Assembly: GCF_040954645.1 (NCBI RefSeq)
Contig: NC_092810.1
Location: forward strand, 7,610,185 to 7,674,184
Direction of reading: 5' to 3'
Origin: Diabrotica undecimpunctata
Taxonomy: Eukaryota; Arthropoda; Insecta; Coleoptera; Chrysomelidae
Length of the DNA stretch: 64,000 bases
Below the pieces are notes generated by a model. That model was not told the origin of the DNA. It was given only the letters and a program-made list of their open reading frames with translations, and did not search any database. Positions 27,301 through 41,700 of this stretch are shown piece after piece (position 1 is the first letter of the stretch; each line of letters begins with the position of its first letter). A program made the translations under genes and the position numbers.

Positions 27301-27679
27301 TACATAATCTCATTGACTGCCCTTATATTCTTCGACAAATAAATTTTAACGTTCCATCTTATCCAGTGAGAAATTCGATTACGTTCAGAAATACACAAGC
27401 TAGAACTAATCTTATGTTAAATTCTCCTCTATTTCTCATGTGCAACTATTATAATTCCTTAAGTACTTACTGCGATATATTTCACTGCAGTTTAAAGCAG
27501 CTTACTAGGATGGCCGAGATCTACCTAGGTGATTGAGTAGTTTTTTTATGTTAAGGTAAAATACTCGATAAATGTATTATTTAATTAGTACTTATGAATT
27601 ATTGTACTAATATACTATAGTACTTTAACTTTAGTATTGTATTTTGTCCTATAAATGGATTCTGTTGGACAATAAACGC

Positions 27680-27710
<31 letters not shown>

Positions 27711-30700
27711 CCATATGTTCGTTTTCCCACTTTTCTTGCTATTTCGCGTTGGTTACCCATATCTCGTCTGCTTTGTCGTTTTCACTCATGCCGTACGTGA
27801 TTGCTCTTTCTCTCACTAGTAAGTGAATTGGTGGCACGCCTGCTATCACTTATAAGGCAACTACGAAGTCGTCTTATATACAGAATTCTTCTGTATTTTT
27901 GTTTATGCATTACCTGCTGCCATATTTGTGCTGCGTATAGTATGGTGTAGAGGACCACTTCCATAGGAATTCTCCTTCTACCTGTCCCCAGACCTTTTAT
28001 GTTTGGCATGATCTTTGTTAGCGCTGCTGTTGTTTAATAAGCTTTTTCCGTAGCATATACAGGGTGAGTCATGAGGAACTTTACATACTTCTACCATATG
28101 TAGAGTCCCTCAGGGAGCATATCATGTGGCCACTAAAAAATGTCAACTCCTCTTCTTTATTAATTAACAGGGTGATTTGTGTAATTGACCATTTATTTCA
28201 TTTTACTGTAGTGTTTATACGGCTCATTTGATTTTTTTAATTTTTGCATGATACAGTACACTACTATCAAGCATTCGACTGGTATTAGTTAAACTAAAAA
28301 ATTCCAGGACTGGCTTTGGAAAAATTAATTTGGGGATTCGTATTAAATATTACACCCTGTATATATATTTTTTAAAATGCAATAAGTGATTTTCAAACTA
28401 CATAAATAGCCAATGACGACATATGCGACAATGTTGTCGCACTTTTATTAAATTTTTAGTGAACGATCAAATCTTACCAAAAATAGAACAACCATAATGA
28501 AGTATCAAATTATAAGGTAATTAATTTAAACAAATGTTATAAATTTCAAACATTTTAATTGAAATGATAAACTGAGTCACAGCACAACAAAAAACAGTAA
28601 CTACTAACAATAACGAAGAACAATTTAAAAAAAAAACTAAAACTGTAACTACTGTACGTAGTTATGACAAACCCATAAATTAGAACTGGAAAAGATACAA
28701 TAATGGTAACAAAATAAAAATAATTCAAAATAGATTTTCGAAATGGAACCCTGCAGCCTGTACACATTTTTGTTGCCGAATTGTTAATTGACGTTTTGAA
28801 TTACGGATACTCTGGGGATCGTTTCTAATAGTATTACAACAATGTATAATTCTATCAATTAATTGTTGTCGGTTATTAATATTCACTGCGTAAACTAGTT
28901 GCTTCAATCGTCCCCAAATATGGTAATCAACGGGATTGAAATCAGGGGATCTTGAAGGCCACGAAATAGGACCTGCACGTCCTATCCACCTGTTGCCATA
29001 AACATTATTGAGATGTTGTCTCACTGCCAGTAAAAAGTGTGGGGGTGCCACATCATGCTGAAAATACATCCCTCGGATAGGAACGTTCGCGTTGGCAAGC
29101 AAATTCGGCAAAATATTTTGTAGAAAGTTCAAATAGACCTGCCCTGTTAAAGGACCATCAAAAAAGTGAGGACCTACTAATTGGTTATTTATAACACCAA
29201 TCCACACGTTAACCGAAAACCTTAACTGAGAACGACGTTCTCGAATAGCATGGGGATTTTCTTCTGCCCACACATGTGAATTTCGTGAATTATTTATCCC
29301 GTCTCTGGTAAATTGGGCTTTATCTGTAAATAGTGTCCTGTATAGCGTTAGTCGATTATTGTTAATCCATCTACAAAATTCCAACCTATCGATCTCATCT
29401 CCAGCATGTAGTCGCTGAACCGTTTGAATGTGATATGGGTATAGATTATTTTTTTGTAAGACTCTACTTACTTTTGATTGAGTAACATTGAGTTCTCGAC
29501 TTACTTGTCTAGTGCTGATTGTAGGGTTCATAGTAACGGCGTCCATAATTTCATCTTCCTGCGCTTCATCTACATGTCGCTCTGTTGTTCCACTAGGAAA
29601 AGTGCCATTTTCTCGCAAATAATTAAAAACTGACCCAAATGTTGGATGACTGGGAGTTCGACGATTAGGAAATCTCCTGCGATATTCTCTACTAGCAGCC
29701 CTACCATTCCCATTACAGAATCCATAAACAAATATTATGTCTGCATATTCTGTGGTCGAAAACTGATGTGGCATTTTGAACGAAAGTAACAAAAGCTCTA
29801 CCAAAACTAACACAATGTACTTAACGTAGATATGACAGAAGAAATATGTATTCTTGTACACATAAATAACAATTGATAATAACAATAATGACAATGGGTA
29901 TAAAATATCAAGAAACGTCAAACGGTCAACGCCAACCTTCATTTTAAACTTTTTTAGATTTATTTTTATTTAGTACAGTTGATGCAATGAACTATTATTT
30001 GACATAAAATTTTAACACAATCAACAAAAACTAACACATACAAGAGGTTTGACTTTTTAATCAATTTAATTTATTATTTATCGAAAATAATGCCCCAATA
30101 CGATCTATGAGTAAAAATTTAAAATTGAAAAACAATTGATTCTATCGTAGAGATAATACAAAGTGACAGTAAAGATGTTAATTTTCTACGTATTAGATTA
30201 TGTTGTAGGAACTCATTTTAATTAAAATGTTTGAAATTTATAACATTTGTTTAAATTAATACCTTATAATTTGATACTTCATTATGGTTGTTCTATTTTT
30301 GGTAAGATTTGATCGTTCACTAAAAATTTAATAAAAGTGCGACAAAATTGTGGCATATGTCGTTTTCATTGGCTATTTATGTAGTTTAAAAATCACTTAT
30401 TGCATTTAAAAAAAAAAATTATACAGGGTGTAATATTTAATACGAATCCCTAAATTAATTTTTTCAAAGCCAGTCCTGGAATTTTTTATTTTAGCTAATA
30501 CCAGTCGAATGCTTGATAGTAGTGTACTGTATCATGCAAAAATTAAAAAAATCAAATGACCCGTATAAACACTACAGTAAAATGAAATAAATGGTCAATT
30601 ACACAAATCACCCTGTTAATTAATAAAGAAGAGGAGTTGACATTTTTTAGTGGCCACATGATATGCTCCCTGAGGGACTCTACATATGGTAGAAGTATGT

Positions 30701-33700
30701 AAAGTTCCTCATGACTCACCCTGTATTATGTGTTCAGCGAAGCTCTGTTTGGTGTATTACGCCCAGATATATGTGCCCATACCATATCAACTGTCTTCTC
30801 TATTCTTTATTAGATTAGATTCTACATTAGATCTATTAGATTTTTAATAACTTCTTGGATGTAAATTAAGCTTCTAAAACTACCCTTTCAAGCTTTTAAC
30901 CAAAAACATTTCTGATATATCATTATATAAATTTATATACAAAAATGTTTTCTTTTACAGAGTTTTCTTTGGATAGGTGCGTACCAACAAACTCTCCTGA
31001 TGAAACGGAGCTGGCCACATTTGCTCAAACTTGCTACAAATTCGAAATAACTAAAGGTGGGTCATTTGCAGATGCCAAAAGTTATTGCCAAAAGCAATAC
31101 GGTGAATTGATACATTCGATGAGTCCAATGCAAACAACGTTTCTACATACAGAATTAGATAGAAGAAAATCAAAATTGAAAACCCAATTTGTCTGGATTG
31201 GGGCGCAGAAGGAGCCTAGCGTAATTTCAAGAACGTGGAAGTGGGTAAATGGTAAGTAGTTAAAAAATTTCAATTTATTAAAATTGAAATTTTTTAATTG
31301 TTTAAATTATTATTATTAACACGTTCACGCCGCTACCAGATACATGGGTCTGGTATAAACTTTACGTTCAACCGGCACTGAAATTTGGAGATCTTGCGCT
31401 AGCGCCAACAACGATAAAATGGACTAAATATTATGATATAGGTACCTACGGAATCGTCATGATGTGCTTTATATTTTAGTTCTGTTTAAAGTTACCAGAT
31501 GCCAGCACCTGGTAACGTCCCACAAAGAAATTTTTTACGCTATGGGATTTACCAGAACTCCGTATCTGGTTATTAGTGTTATAGTAAACATTGTACAGGT
31601 CTGTTGTTTTTTTATTAAAATCCATAAAAATAAAGAGGCGAAAAAATGGTTAAAATGGTGCTAAACAAGCACCAAAATGCTTGGATACAAACTGAAAGTG
31701 AATCTGATAGTGATCCATTTGAAAACTTGTCTGATGAAGATCCTGAATACATTCCTATTGAAGATAGCGACAATTCTGATGGGGACGAATCCATATATTT
31801 GAACGAAGAAGTATCCAGTGATATAGAAACTGATAATTATGAATCGGAAAAAGAAATTGGTAAGAAGAAAAATGAATCTTATAATTTGATTCTCATTATC
31901 TTTATTTTTAGGTGATGGTGAGGAAGATGTATGGACTGACATTCAGGAAACAGATAAATTAGATTTTGATGTATCCTACAGATTCTAAAATAAATATTCA
32001 ATGTGAAAATTTGAGCCCGTTGGATATTTTTTGTCTATTCGTCACAGATGAAATTTTGGAATTAATTGTTCAAGAAACCAATAGATATGCAGAACAAGAA
32101 ATTGGTGTACATAGTATCAAACAAAAATCTAACAGTAAGTGGGTTCCGACTAATAAAGAAGAAATTAAAAAATTCTTTAGTATCGTGATCTGCATGGGAT
32201 TCGTGAAGGTCCCTAATATTCGATTATATTGGTCCAAAAATGACCTTTATAACAATAAGTTTATCTCCTCAGTTATGACTAGGGACAGATTTTTGTTAAT
32301 TCTACGGTATCTACATTTTCAAAATAACGACGGTATACTAGAAACGATAAATTATACAAAATCAGACCTGTTTTATACTTACTTAATGACAGATTTATGA
32401 AAATCATGACTGCAGGACGGAATGTAGTCATAGACGAAAGTATGGTACCATGGCGTGGTCGTTTGAGTATGCGGCAATATATAAAAAACAAACGCCATAA
32501 ATATGGCGTTAAATTATATAAACTATGTACCGTCAGTGGATATACGTATAAAGTGATGGTTTACTGTGGAAAAAAAACAATATGATAAACAAAAGCCATT
32601 CTCAGAAAGTTGTGTTGGCATTCCTCTTGCAAAAGATCTATTAGATCGCCAAACTTTTTATTGTGGGACTCTTAGAAGCAATCGAAAAGGTATTCCAAAG
32701 GGAATAGTTCAAAAGAAACTAAAGAAAAATGAAATAATTGGCATCAAAAATAAGGACAATATAAAGGTAATCCGTTGGCAAGACAAGAGATCGGTATTAA
32801 TGTTATCCAGTAAACCTGGGCATACCCTAAATTTTTGCACTACGGGCAAGAAAAAGAGATCAAAACCAAGGGAGAAACCAGTGGAATATATTTTTAAACC
32901 GCAAGTTATCCAAAACTACAACAAAGCTAAAAAAGGTGTAGATTACAGTGACCAAATGGCAGCTTATTATTCTTCCTTACGAAAAGGTGACCAAAGTAAA
33001 CACTTTTTGTGAAAATTGCGAAAAGAAACCGGATTTGTGCTTAACTTGTTTTAATGATAGACATATCTTATTATTAATTACTATTTTAATTATTATATAT
33101 TTTTGTACACTGTAATATTACTTTAAATAAAAATTGATCATTTTATTTATTTTTTAAAAGTAAAATATTTCAAATTGCCACATAAGTATCAGTATATTTT
33201 TTATATACCGTAAATACTTTACCGGACATCGGAATCTGGTGCTATGTCTGCCAGAAATGGATTAGAGTGTTTACTATGAGATGGCAGTGTTAGATTCAAG
33301 GTAATTTCAAATACAAAGTCACAGAAACCATTTATTTATAGATATGTTTACCAGACCCATAGGTCTAGTATCGTCCGAACAGTAGACAGTGTTACCAGAT
33401 ACAGGGATCTGGTAACGTCAATAAATGTTACTGACAAATTTAATGCCGTCGTGAACGTGTTAAATTGGTAGAAAAATTTATTCTAAGTAAAAAATGTTCT
33501 ATGTTGGAGTGATTCTTACTCGCTTTAAATATGACTCCGTTTAATCAAAAATAGACATGTCGATGGGTTTTTCAAAAATGCTGTCGCAATTTCTGATAAT
33601 GATTCCGTTTCGTTTTCGTTTGGCCATCCTGAATATAGACCATGACTATTAGGACAGTTGGTACCATTAATGATACATGTCTTTGCTAAGATATTTTTAC

Positions 33701-36700
33701 TTCTCTGATTATAACAATGACGCTGGTTTACCTATATTATCATTCTTCTTCTTCTTGATGTGCCTATCCGTTATGAATGTTGGCGATCATCATGGCAATC
33801 TTTATCTTATATGCAGCAACGTGGAAAAGCTGCACAGATGTTGTATTGAACCAGATTCTGAGGTTCTTTAACCAAGAAGTTCTTCTTCTTGGATCTCGTT
33901 TTCCAAATATTTTTCCTTGCAAGATGGCTTGAAGGAGAGCATATATGAATTCATTTCGTATAATATATCCAAAGAACTGTAACTTTTGAGATTTGATGGT
34001 GGTCAGTACCTCTCGGTTCTTATTCATTCTTCTGAGCACCTCCTCATTTGTGACTCGGTCAGTGCACGGGATCTTAAGCATTCCCCAATTTAGCCACATC
34101 TCAAATGCTTCCAGTTTTCTGCACATATCTTCGTTCAAGGTCCACGATTCAACACCATAAAAAAGACAGAGAAGACGTAGCATCGCAGCATTTTTTCTTT
34201 TGTATCAAGAAAGAGGTTGTGACTCTTGAAGAAGGCGCCCATCCGATTGAAGGTGGATCTAGCTTTTCCGATGCGTGCTCTAATCTCCTGGTTGTTGGTC
34301 CATTCTTCATTTATTATGGTGGCGAGGTAGTTGTAGTGCGTCACTCTTTCTACAGGGGATTGGTTGACGTAGAGTTGACCTTCTGTTATCCTTTTCTTGC
34401 TAATTATCATAAGCTTTGTCTTCTTAATGTTTATATTGAGTTCATATTATTGACTGTAATACGTGATTTTGTTCACAAGAACTTGTAGGTCTTCTAAGTT
34501 GTCCGCAAATACTATGGTGTCATCTGCATATCTGATGTTGTTTAGCCGGTAACCATTTAGTAGAATATCTTTTTCAGTTTCGTGCAAAGCTTCGATAAAT
34601 ATTCTTTCAGAGTACAGATTGAAGACAAAATACAGCCTTGCCTCACTCCACGCATGATTTTCACATTGTCAGTGTGTTCACCTTCAACTCTGAGATTTGC
34701 TGTCTGATTTCAGTAAAGATTTCTAATTATTTTCAGATCTTGGTTGTTAATTCCCGTTCCTTTTAGTATTTGCATCATCTTGGCGTGCTGTACTCGATCA
34801 AACGCTTTCTCGTAATCAACCAGACATGCGTATACGTCGCAGTTGACGTCTGTGCATCTCTGGAATAAAACTTGTATTGAGAACAAAGCCTCTCTAGTAC
34901 CAGCAGCATTTGTAAACCCGAACTGGTTGGGGGAAATTATATATTATAATTATATTATCATAAGTCAAGCATATTTGATTAAAACGCTCATATATTTTTG
35001 TTTAAGGTGAACTTGTCCAGCGACCTTCTTGGGGTAAAGACCAACCCAACAATTACAATGGAGAACAAAACTGTGTGGTGTTGGATGGCGGTCGCCAGTG
35101 GTTATGGAATGACGTTGGGTGTAATTTAGACTACTGTCACTGGATCTGCCAACATGGTAAAATGGTTCTTTTTCTTATAATAATAATTATATAATAATAT
35201 TATTAATATTATTATATAATTATTATAATAATTATATTATTATAATTATAATAATTAATGTTGTCGAAAATTATAAGCTTTTGTTATGTTTCTTGCATAT
35301 ACTTTTTGCGTAGGTACTATTTTCTTGGTGAAAGTATTAGTCCTTTTAATACATTTTCTACTATATAAGGATACAACAGATCAATATACAGTCTCAATTA
35401 TCTCGGAAATGGCTAACACGATTTTTTATAGATTTTGGTGTGTAAGGGTCTTGGGATGTACCCGATATTACGGTGGTATTTACATTGTTGTCAGATCTTC
35501 CGTTTTTCTGGAAATTTAAATAACTGTCTTGTTTAAAATAGAACACACCCTGTATGATTTTTACCTTTTAAAGTCCTTAAGAAATACTGATTATGTTGTG
35601 TGAGACAGATTAAAACAACCCAGTTTAACGTTTAAAGGAAACAGACTATAATAAAACAATAGAATTTGCAGAATTTGTAACGCTAAAATGTAAAAAAAAA
35701 ACAGAATGTTTAATAGTCACAATTCGCATGTCTTTTGTGCGATCAAAGACAACTAGGTTGTAACTCTCTACTTTTATGATGGTGACTTAAACCGTTAGAA
35801 ATTGCGGATAAATAATTTTTTAATTTTTTATGTTCTAATAACTACTTTTAAAGAACTAAAAATCAATTATTTAGATAGTTTACCACCGCAACAATGTAGA
35901 AAACTATTTTTTCTTCACGATCAAGCTCCTCCTCATTGTTCCAAAATGTAAACCAATTTTTGAATGAGACATTTGAAGATAGGTGGATAGCCAACAATGG
36001 TCCTTTCCAGTGGCCTCCTCGACCACCAGACATAAGACCTCTAGATTTTTTTTATATGGGACTACATAAAAATGAAATATATTCTACCTTAGATCAGAGA
36101 TATTATATTAAGTATCCTCGCGTATCTTTTATCCTCCGTAAGGATGTTGTGACCTTATGTAATTTGTTTGACTATTTTTGACCAATGTATCTCTCTTATG
36201 TGCCTGTTTTTTTGCTTCGCAGAGTGTGTAACTAGTCATATCCTTTATTTGGTATATAGTAATGCAAAAAACACCAAGTACAACCCACATTTCTATAGTT
36301 TTATTTTTAAATAAACAAACCGGTATTAATATAATATATTGTTTAAAATTGTAGGTCCATTTTCGTGTGGTAGTCCTGACAAACTAATCAATACTACTAT
36401 CACTGGTACAAATTATGATATAGGAGCAGTTATCGAGTATCAATGCCCAGAAGGACACATGCTGGTAGGAAGTGGAAAAAGAAAGTGTGGTAAAGATGGG
36501 CTGTGGACAGGTACAACACCTACTTGCAAATGTAAGTAAAATAATGGTAATTTTCTCAAGACTCGTGTTCTTATATCAATGTTCAGGTGCATATTACATA
36601 AAATCTTCTTGAGGCGATTGAAGACAGCTCTCTTCAATCTGCATCAGCCTTTTCTATAACACATCTTATTTCCTGTGAGTGGTCTCATTCCTTATTTAGG

Positions 36701-38537
36701 CTGCATCCAAGGTATGTAATTTTGTCGATTATTTTTAAGGGTTCATTATTAGCTGTGAATTGGTGCTGTATTACGTCGTTTTTACTTACTACAAGAATTT
36801 TGGTCTTCTTACACTTTAATTGTGAATTTATTATATATATATACCTAATATATAATATATATTATTATTTAATTGGAATTCTTAAATCGTTTGTTGATGA
36901 TGATGTAGTCAATCTGGTTTCTAATCATTTTTTTGGATAGTCAGTTGGAGATTTCCAGGTGTAGAGTCTTCGAGGCGGTAATTGGAAAAAGGTGTTCATT
37001 ATTGCACTATCCGTTTCCTGGCAGAACTGAACAAGGCGGTCCCCTTTATCATTTCGCGATCCTATTTCAAAGTGTCCCACAGTATTGCCAACACCTTATT
37101 TGCCTACTTTGGCGTTGAAATCTCCTAGCAGGATATTCACTTCTTGTTTCTTGATATGTTTTAGGGATTCTTTCAATTGTTCATAGAATATTTCTATTTC
37201 CTGCTCTGAGCTTTCCGAAGTTTTATCATATGCCCAAATAATGTTCATGTTAACTGGTTTAGGATTAATTTTGAGTACTGCAACTCTATCTGATATTCCT
37301 ATAAAACTAAGTACACATTTGTTAACTTCTTTATTTACTATTATAGCCACTCCGTTTTTGTTTCTTGTTGTAGTATCTCCACAGTAGTATATTGTGTGGT
37401 TTTCTATTTCGCACTGGCCTAAATTGGGCCATCTAACCTCACTGCATCCAAATATGTCAATGTTGAGTCTTCGCATTTCTTTAATTACGGTATTCACTTT
37501 TCCGGCCTGGAGTAAACTTCGTACATTCCATGTACCAATCTTCTTATCATGCTTAAATCTAAATATTTGTGGCAACCAGGGGATTCTTAGCACCCTCTCC
37601 CCACTTAAGGGGTGCCCGGGACTAAGGGTCGTTTCTATATTGACTTGATCCACTGTGATTATACTAGGGAAAGTTAATTGGGGTTGTTTCCCGTTGCCTT
37701 CCCCAATGATTTTTCTTTCGTGTGAGGTTTACTCCTTGGGAATGGATATGTGAGAGGATTTATTTGTTTTTGGTAGGGATCTTGGGGTGAGGACATGACT
37801 TCCCTATAGAAAAGAATAGTTTTTTTTATTTTATTATATATTTATTATTATAAATCTAATATACTTTACAATTCATTTTAGATGTTGATTGTGGTCCCCT
37901 GCCCGGTCTAACCCACGGTTCAGTGGACATAAAAAATCAAATAACCACGTACGGAGCCAAAGCCATTTACACCTGCCACGAAAATTATACACTCATTGGA
38001 CATGAAGTTCGAACTTGTGGCGACGAAGGAAAATGGAGCAATTCTACACCTCAATGCTTATTTGATTGGTGTCCTGATCCACCAACGATTCATGGGGGTC
38101 ATGTAAAAGTGTCGGGGCATAGAGCAGGTGATACTGCCCTATATACATGTAGCCCTGGTTATATTATTTTTGGGGAAGAGGTATATAAGATTAATTTATA
38201 ATTTAAATAGAATATATAAACTGATTATTATACCTGGCAATTATGCAGAGGGTGATAAATAGACATCTTATTTTGTAGCTTAATTATCTAATGTAAATGC
38301 ACGCTTTCCAAGTTTCCTGTCTTCTTGTTAGTTTAATTTCTGTGTTCTTCTTAGTTGTCTCTATACTTTTCCCTTCATTTCAGCTCAAGATTTATGTTTT
38401 TTATGTTTTAGGTTACATTTTTATTGTTTGTTTCTAAAAGTTTATATCCTTGTGTTAAATTTTCTTGATTACTTTTCGTTAGTTTGTGTTATAATCGTTC
38501 CTTATTATTTCTTTATTATTTTCCTTAAATTTAGTCT

Positions 38538-38611
<74 letters not shown>

Positions 38612-38627
38612 CATCTTCATAGGGGGT

Positions 38628-38683
<56 letters not shown>

Positions 38684-38699
38684 CATCTTCATAGGGGGT

Positions 38700-38782
<83 letters not shown>

Positions 38783-41700
38783 CGAGGTTCGTACAGCCTC
38801 TGTCACTTCTCGCATTTCGACCGCTATCATTTTCTGTCCATCCATTCGTCTTATTTGATGGCTCTATCTCTCATTATGTGTCGTACATTTTCTTCCCAGG
38901 CAATTGAAAGCCTTCCCCTGCTTCTTCTTTGTTGTGGTATGTAATTTAAAGCTTTCTTTGGCCATCTATCTTCATTCATTCACTTTACGTGACCATACCA
39001 TACTAGTTGTCTCGTTTCAATTCTGACTACACTGGAATGTACAGTATTTGTCCTTCTAATATCTTCATTCTTGATATCTTCTTTGAATACACCATACGCT
39101 CTCCTTAGAAAATCCATTTCTACTACTTCTATTTTTTTTCTATCTTTTTACGTGATCTGCCAAACTTATGCCCCATAAGTCACAATAGGCCCCACCAGGG
39201 TTCGATGGATTGTCAATTTCGTTTCTTGACTAATATCTTCAGGCCATAGTAGAGAGTTTAGAATGTTTACCGCTTTTTTCCCCTGCTGCGTTCTGTTTTT
39301 ATGTCTCTTTTGGTAGTGCCTTCTTTACATAGTCGATTATCGAGCGCAGATTCCTAGTAGGTTGTATTCATGTAAATTTGTGGATGTCTCTATGTTGAAA
39401 AAATCCATTCATAATTTTGAATGACATTGTTTCACAAAAATCTCTAAGACGTATTCCGTTGTCATTTGTTCCCCATATCTTCCTACGACTCTGTTATTTT
39501 CTTATCTCCCTACTCTGCCGTTTAAATCTCTTAGTATAGGGATTTCACAGTTTTCTTTAACTTCAGAGAGTATTTCATTCATCTTGTTGTAGAAATCGTC
39601 TTTACTTTCTGGAACTGCATGTTCATTTGGGGCATACACTCCGACAATTACGATGTTGTGCCCATTCTTTTTCATTTCCAGTATTAGCAGTTGTTCATTT
39701 ACTTCAGTCTAAGAGAACTAAGAGACTCCTCTCTTAGTTCTGTTATCTTTACTCACTCCACTGTAGATATGTATATATTCTCCTATCTCTTAATTTCCTT
39801 TTCCCTTTTTCTTGGTCTCGATGAGAATACATATATCTATTTTTCTTTCCGCTAATTCTTTGACTACTTCTGCTTGTTTGGTTCTCAGACCTTGTACATT
39901 CCATGTAGCCAATACCATTTTCCGTTTCTGTTGCATTAGTCGTCTTTGTTTTGATCCATCCTCTTATTCCGAGGCATTTGGTCCATTTTTTTAGCATTTA
40001 TTCCCTTTATCCGGGCTTGGGACCGGCACTGGGTTTACTGAGCTACTCAATCTACCCAGCACTTACCTGAGGCGGAGTTTCATAGGGGGTATTTGAAATT
40101 ATGTCTGAAAGCTCCTAGTTCAATTTTCACTTGCAATGTTTGTGCTTTTTTTCTGAATGTCTAAGGTATTCGGTGCATTCTTTTTCAACACAAAATCACA
40201 AAGGAGCTCTTTTTTCTTCTATCTGCTGTTCTAATGGTTCAGGTTTCGGAGACAAAACTAAATATTGGGACAAGAGTTTATTTCTGTTTTTTTCATATTT
40301 TTGTGACGTTGGACTTGAAAAACTCATCTAGCTTTATTTGTAACATTAATAAGCTTTTCTGTTATCCCTTTAGTTATATTATTTCGAGTTTAACCAAAAT
40401 TTCTTGCGTAAATGACTCTTTTATTCTATAGGTACTGTCGTGTCGTTTGGGTGGCGAATGGTCCGGTAAGGCACCAACTTGTAAATACATAGACTGTGGT
40501 TCCCCTGCCAACATTGATAACGGAAAGTATGTTTTGATCAATGGTACTACTAGCGTCGAAAGCATAATAGAGTACTCTTGCATCGATGATTACTGGATGA
40601 GTGGACAAAAGAAACAAAAATGTACAAGGGAAGGAAAATGGTCTGCAGATGCTCCCTCGTGTGAATGTAAGAATCTTAATATTGTATTCAGTACTTTACG
40701 TGTAACTTGTTTTATAATGTTTTTAACTGTTACATTAAAATCTTCTAATTTCAGTAATTACATGTGAGGAACCTGAAGTACCAGCTGGAAGCTACGTAGT
40801 AGGTTACGATTTTAATGTGCATTCCGTTATCGAGTACCACTGTGAAGTTGGGCACATATTAATAGGCGAACCTACTCACCAATGTAACAGTAATGGTGAG
40901 TGGTCTGGAACAACACCAACTTGTGAATGTAAGTATTTTGAATAATCTTTTATGGTTTTACATTCATTATCAGGCTTTAATACATTGTATTTACTGATTC
41001 ACATATTTATCTTGTACTTTTGGGATCATCTTAAAATTTTTTTACTTTTTAGATATCGATTGCGGGAAAGTTCCCGATCTTCATAATGGACAACTGGTTT
41101 ACGTAAATAGTACCACATATTTAAATAGCGAAATAGCTTATAATTGTTACAAAAGTTACAGGCTAAATGGAGTACCTAGGAGGATATGTCTAGAAAATCG
41201 AGAATGGAGTGACTCAGCTCCAAAATGTGAAGGTATGTATGGGAACTTTTAAGAGCTTATTACATACAGGAACAAAAATAGTACCAGATATAATAAAAAG
41301 TATTGGTTATTCTTACTGGCTTTTCTTGTTTTTGTTTGAGATCTTTCAAACTGTTAATAAAGATTCATCGCTGGAATATGTCTTGGGACGTAGATTACCA
41401 ACTATTTCTTCATCTCTTCTGTCCTGCGCGAACTTTTCAACTAGTTTTTTCTTGAATAACTAGTATAACTAAATATGAACTTGATTATTTGTAAACTTAT
41501 AACTATTTTCAAAACTCAGATGTCTTCTTCTTCTTCTTCCTTCTTGTATGTAGGCTTTAAAGCCTGTTTCTTCTTCAATATTAGCCTCCTAAATTGTTTA
41601 AATTATCGCACCATCTTTTTCTTTGTCTGCCAATACTTCTTCGTCCATTTGGTGACTCATCTCGTGCTATTCGTACTATCATATCATCTGCCATTCTACT

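Noticed and set aside
28058..30725. LTR retrotransposon from the about 500-bp terminal repeats
   Set aside because: The repeats are inverted, TA is duplicated, and the coding frame is a mariner transposase.
38541..38780. CRISPR-like spaced repeats
   Set aside because: Two 20-base units separated by TA microsatellite of unequal length in an insect intron; no cas genes, no spacer diversity.
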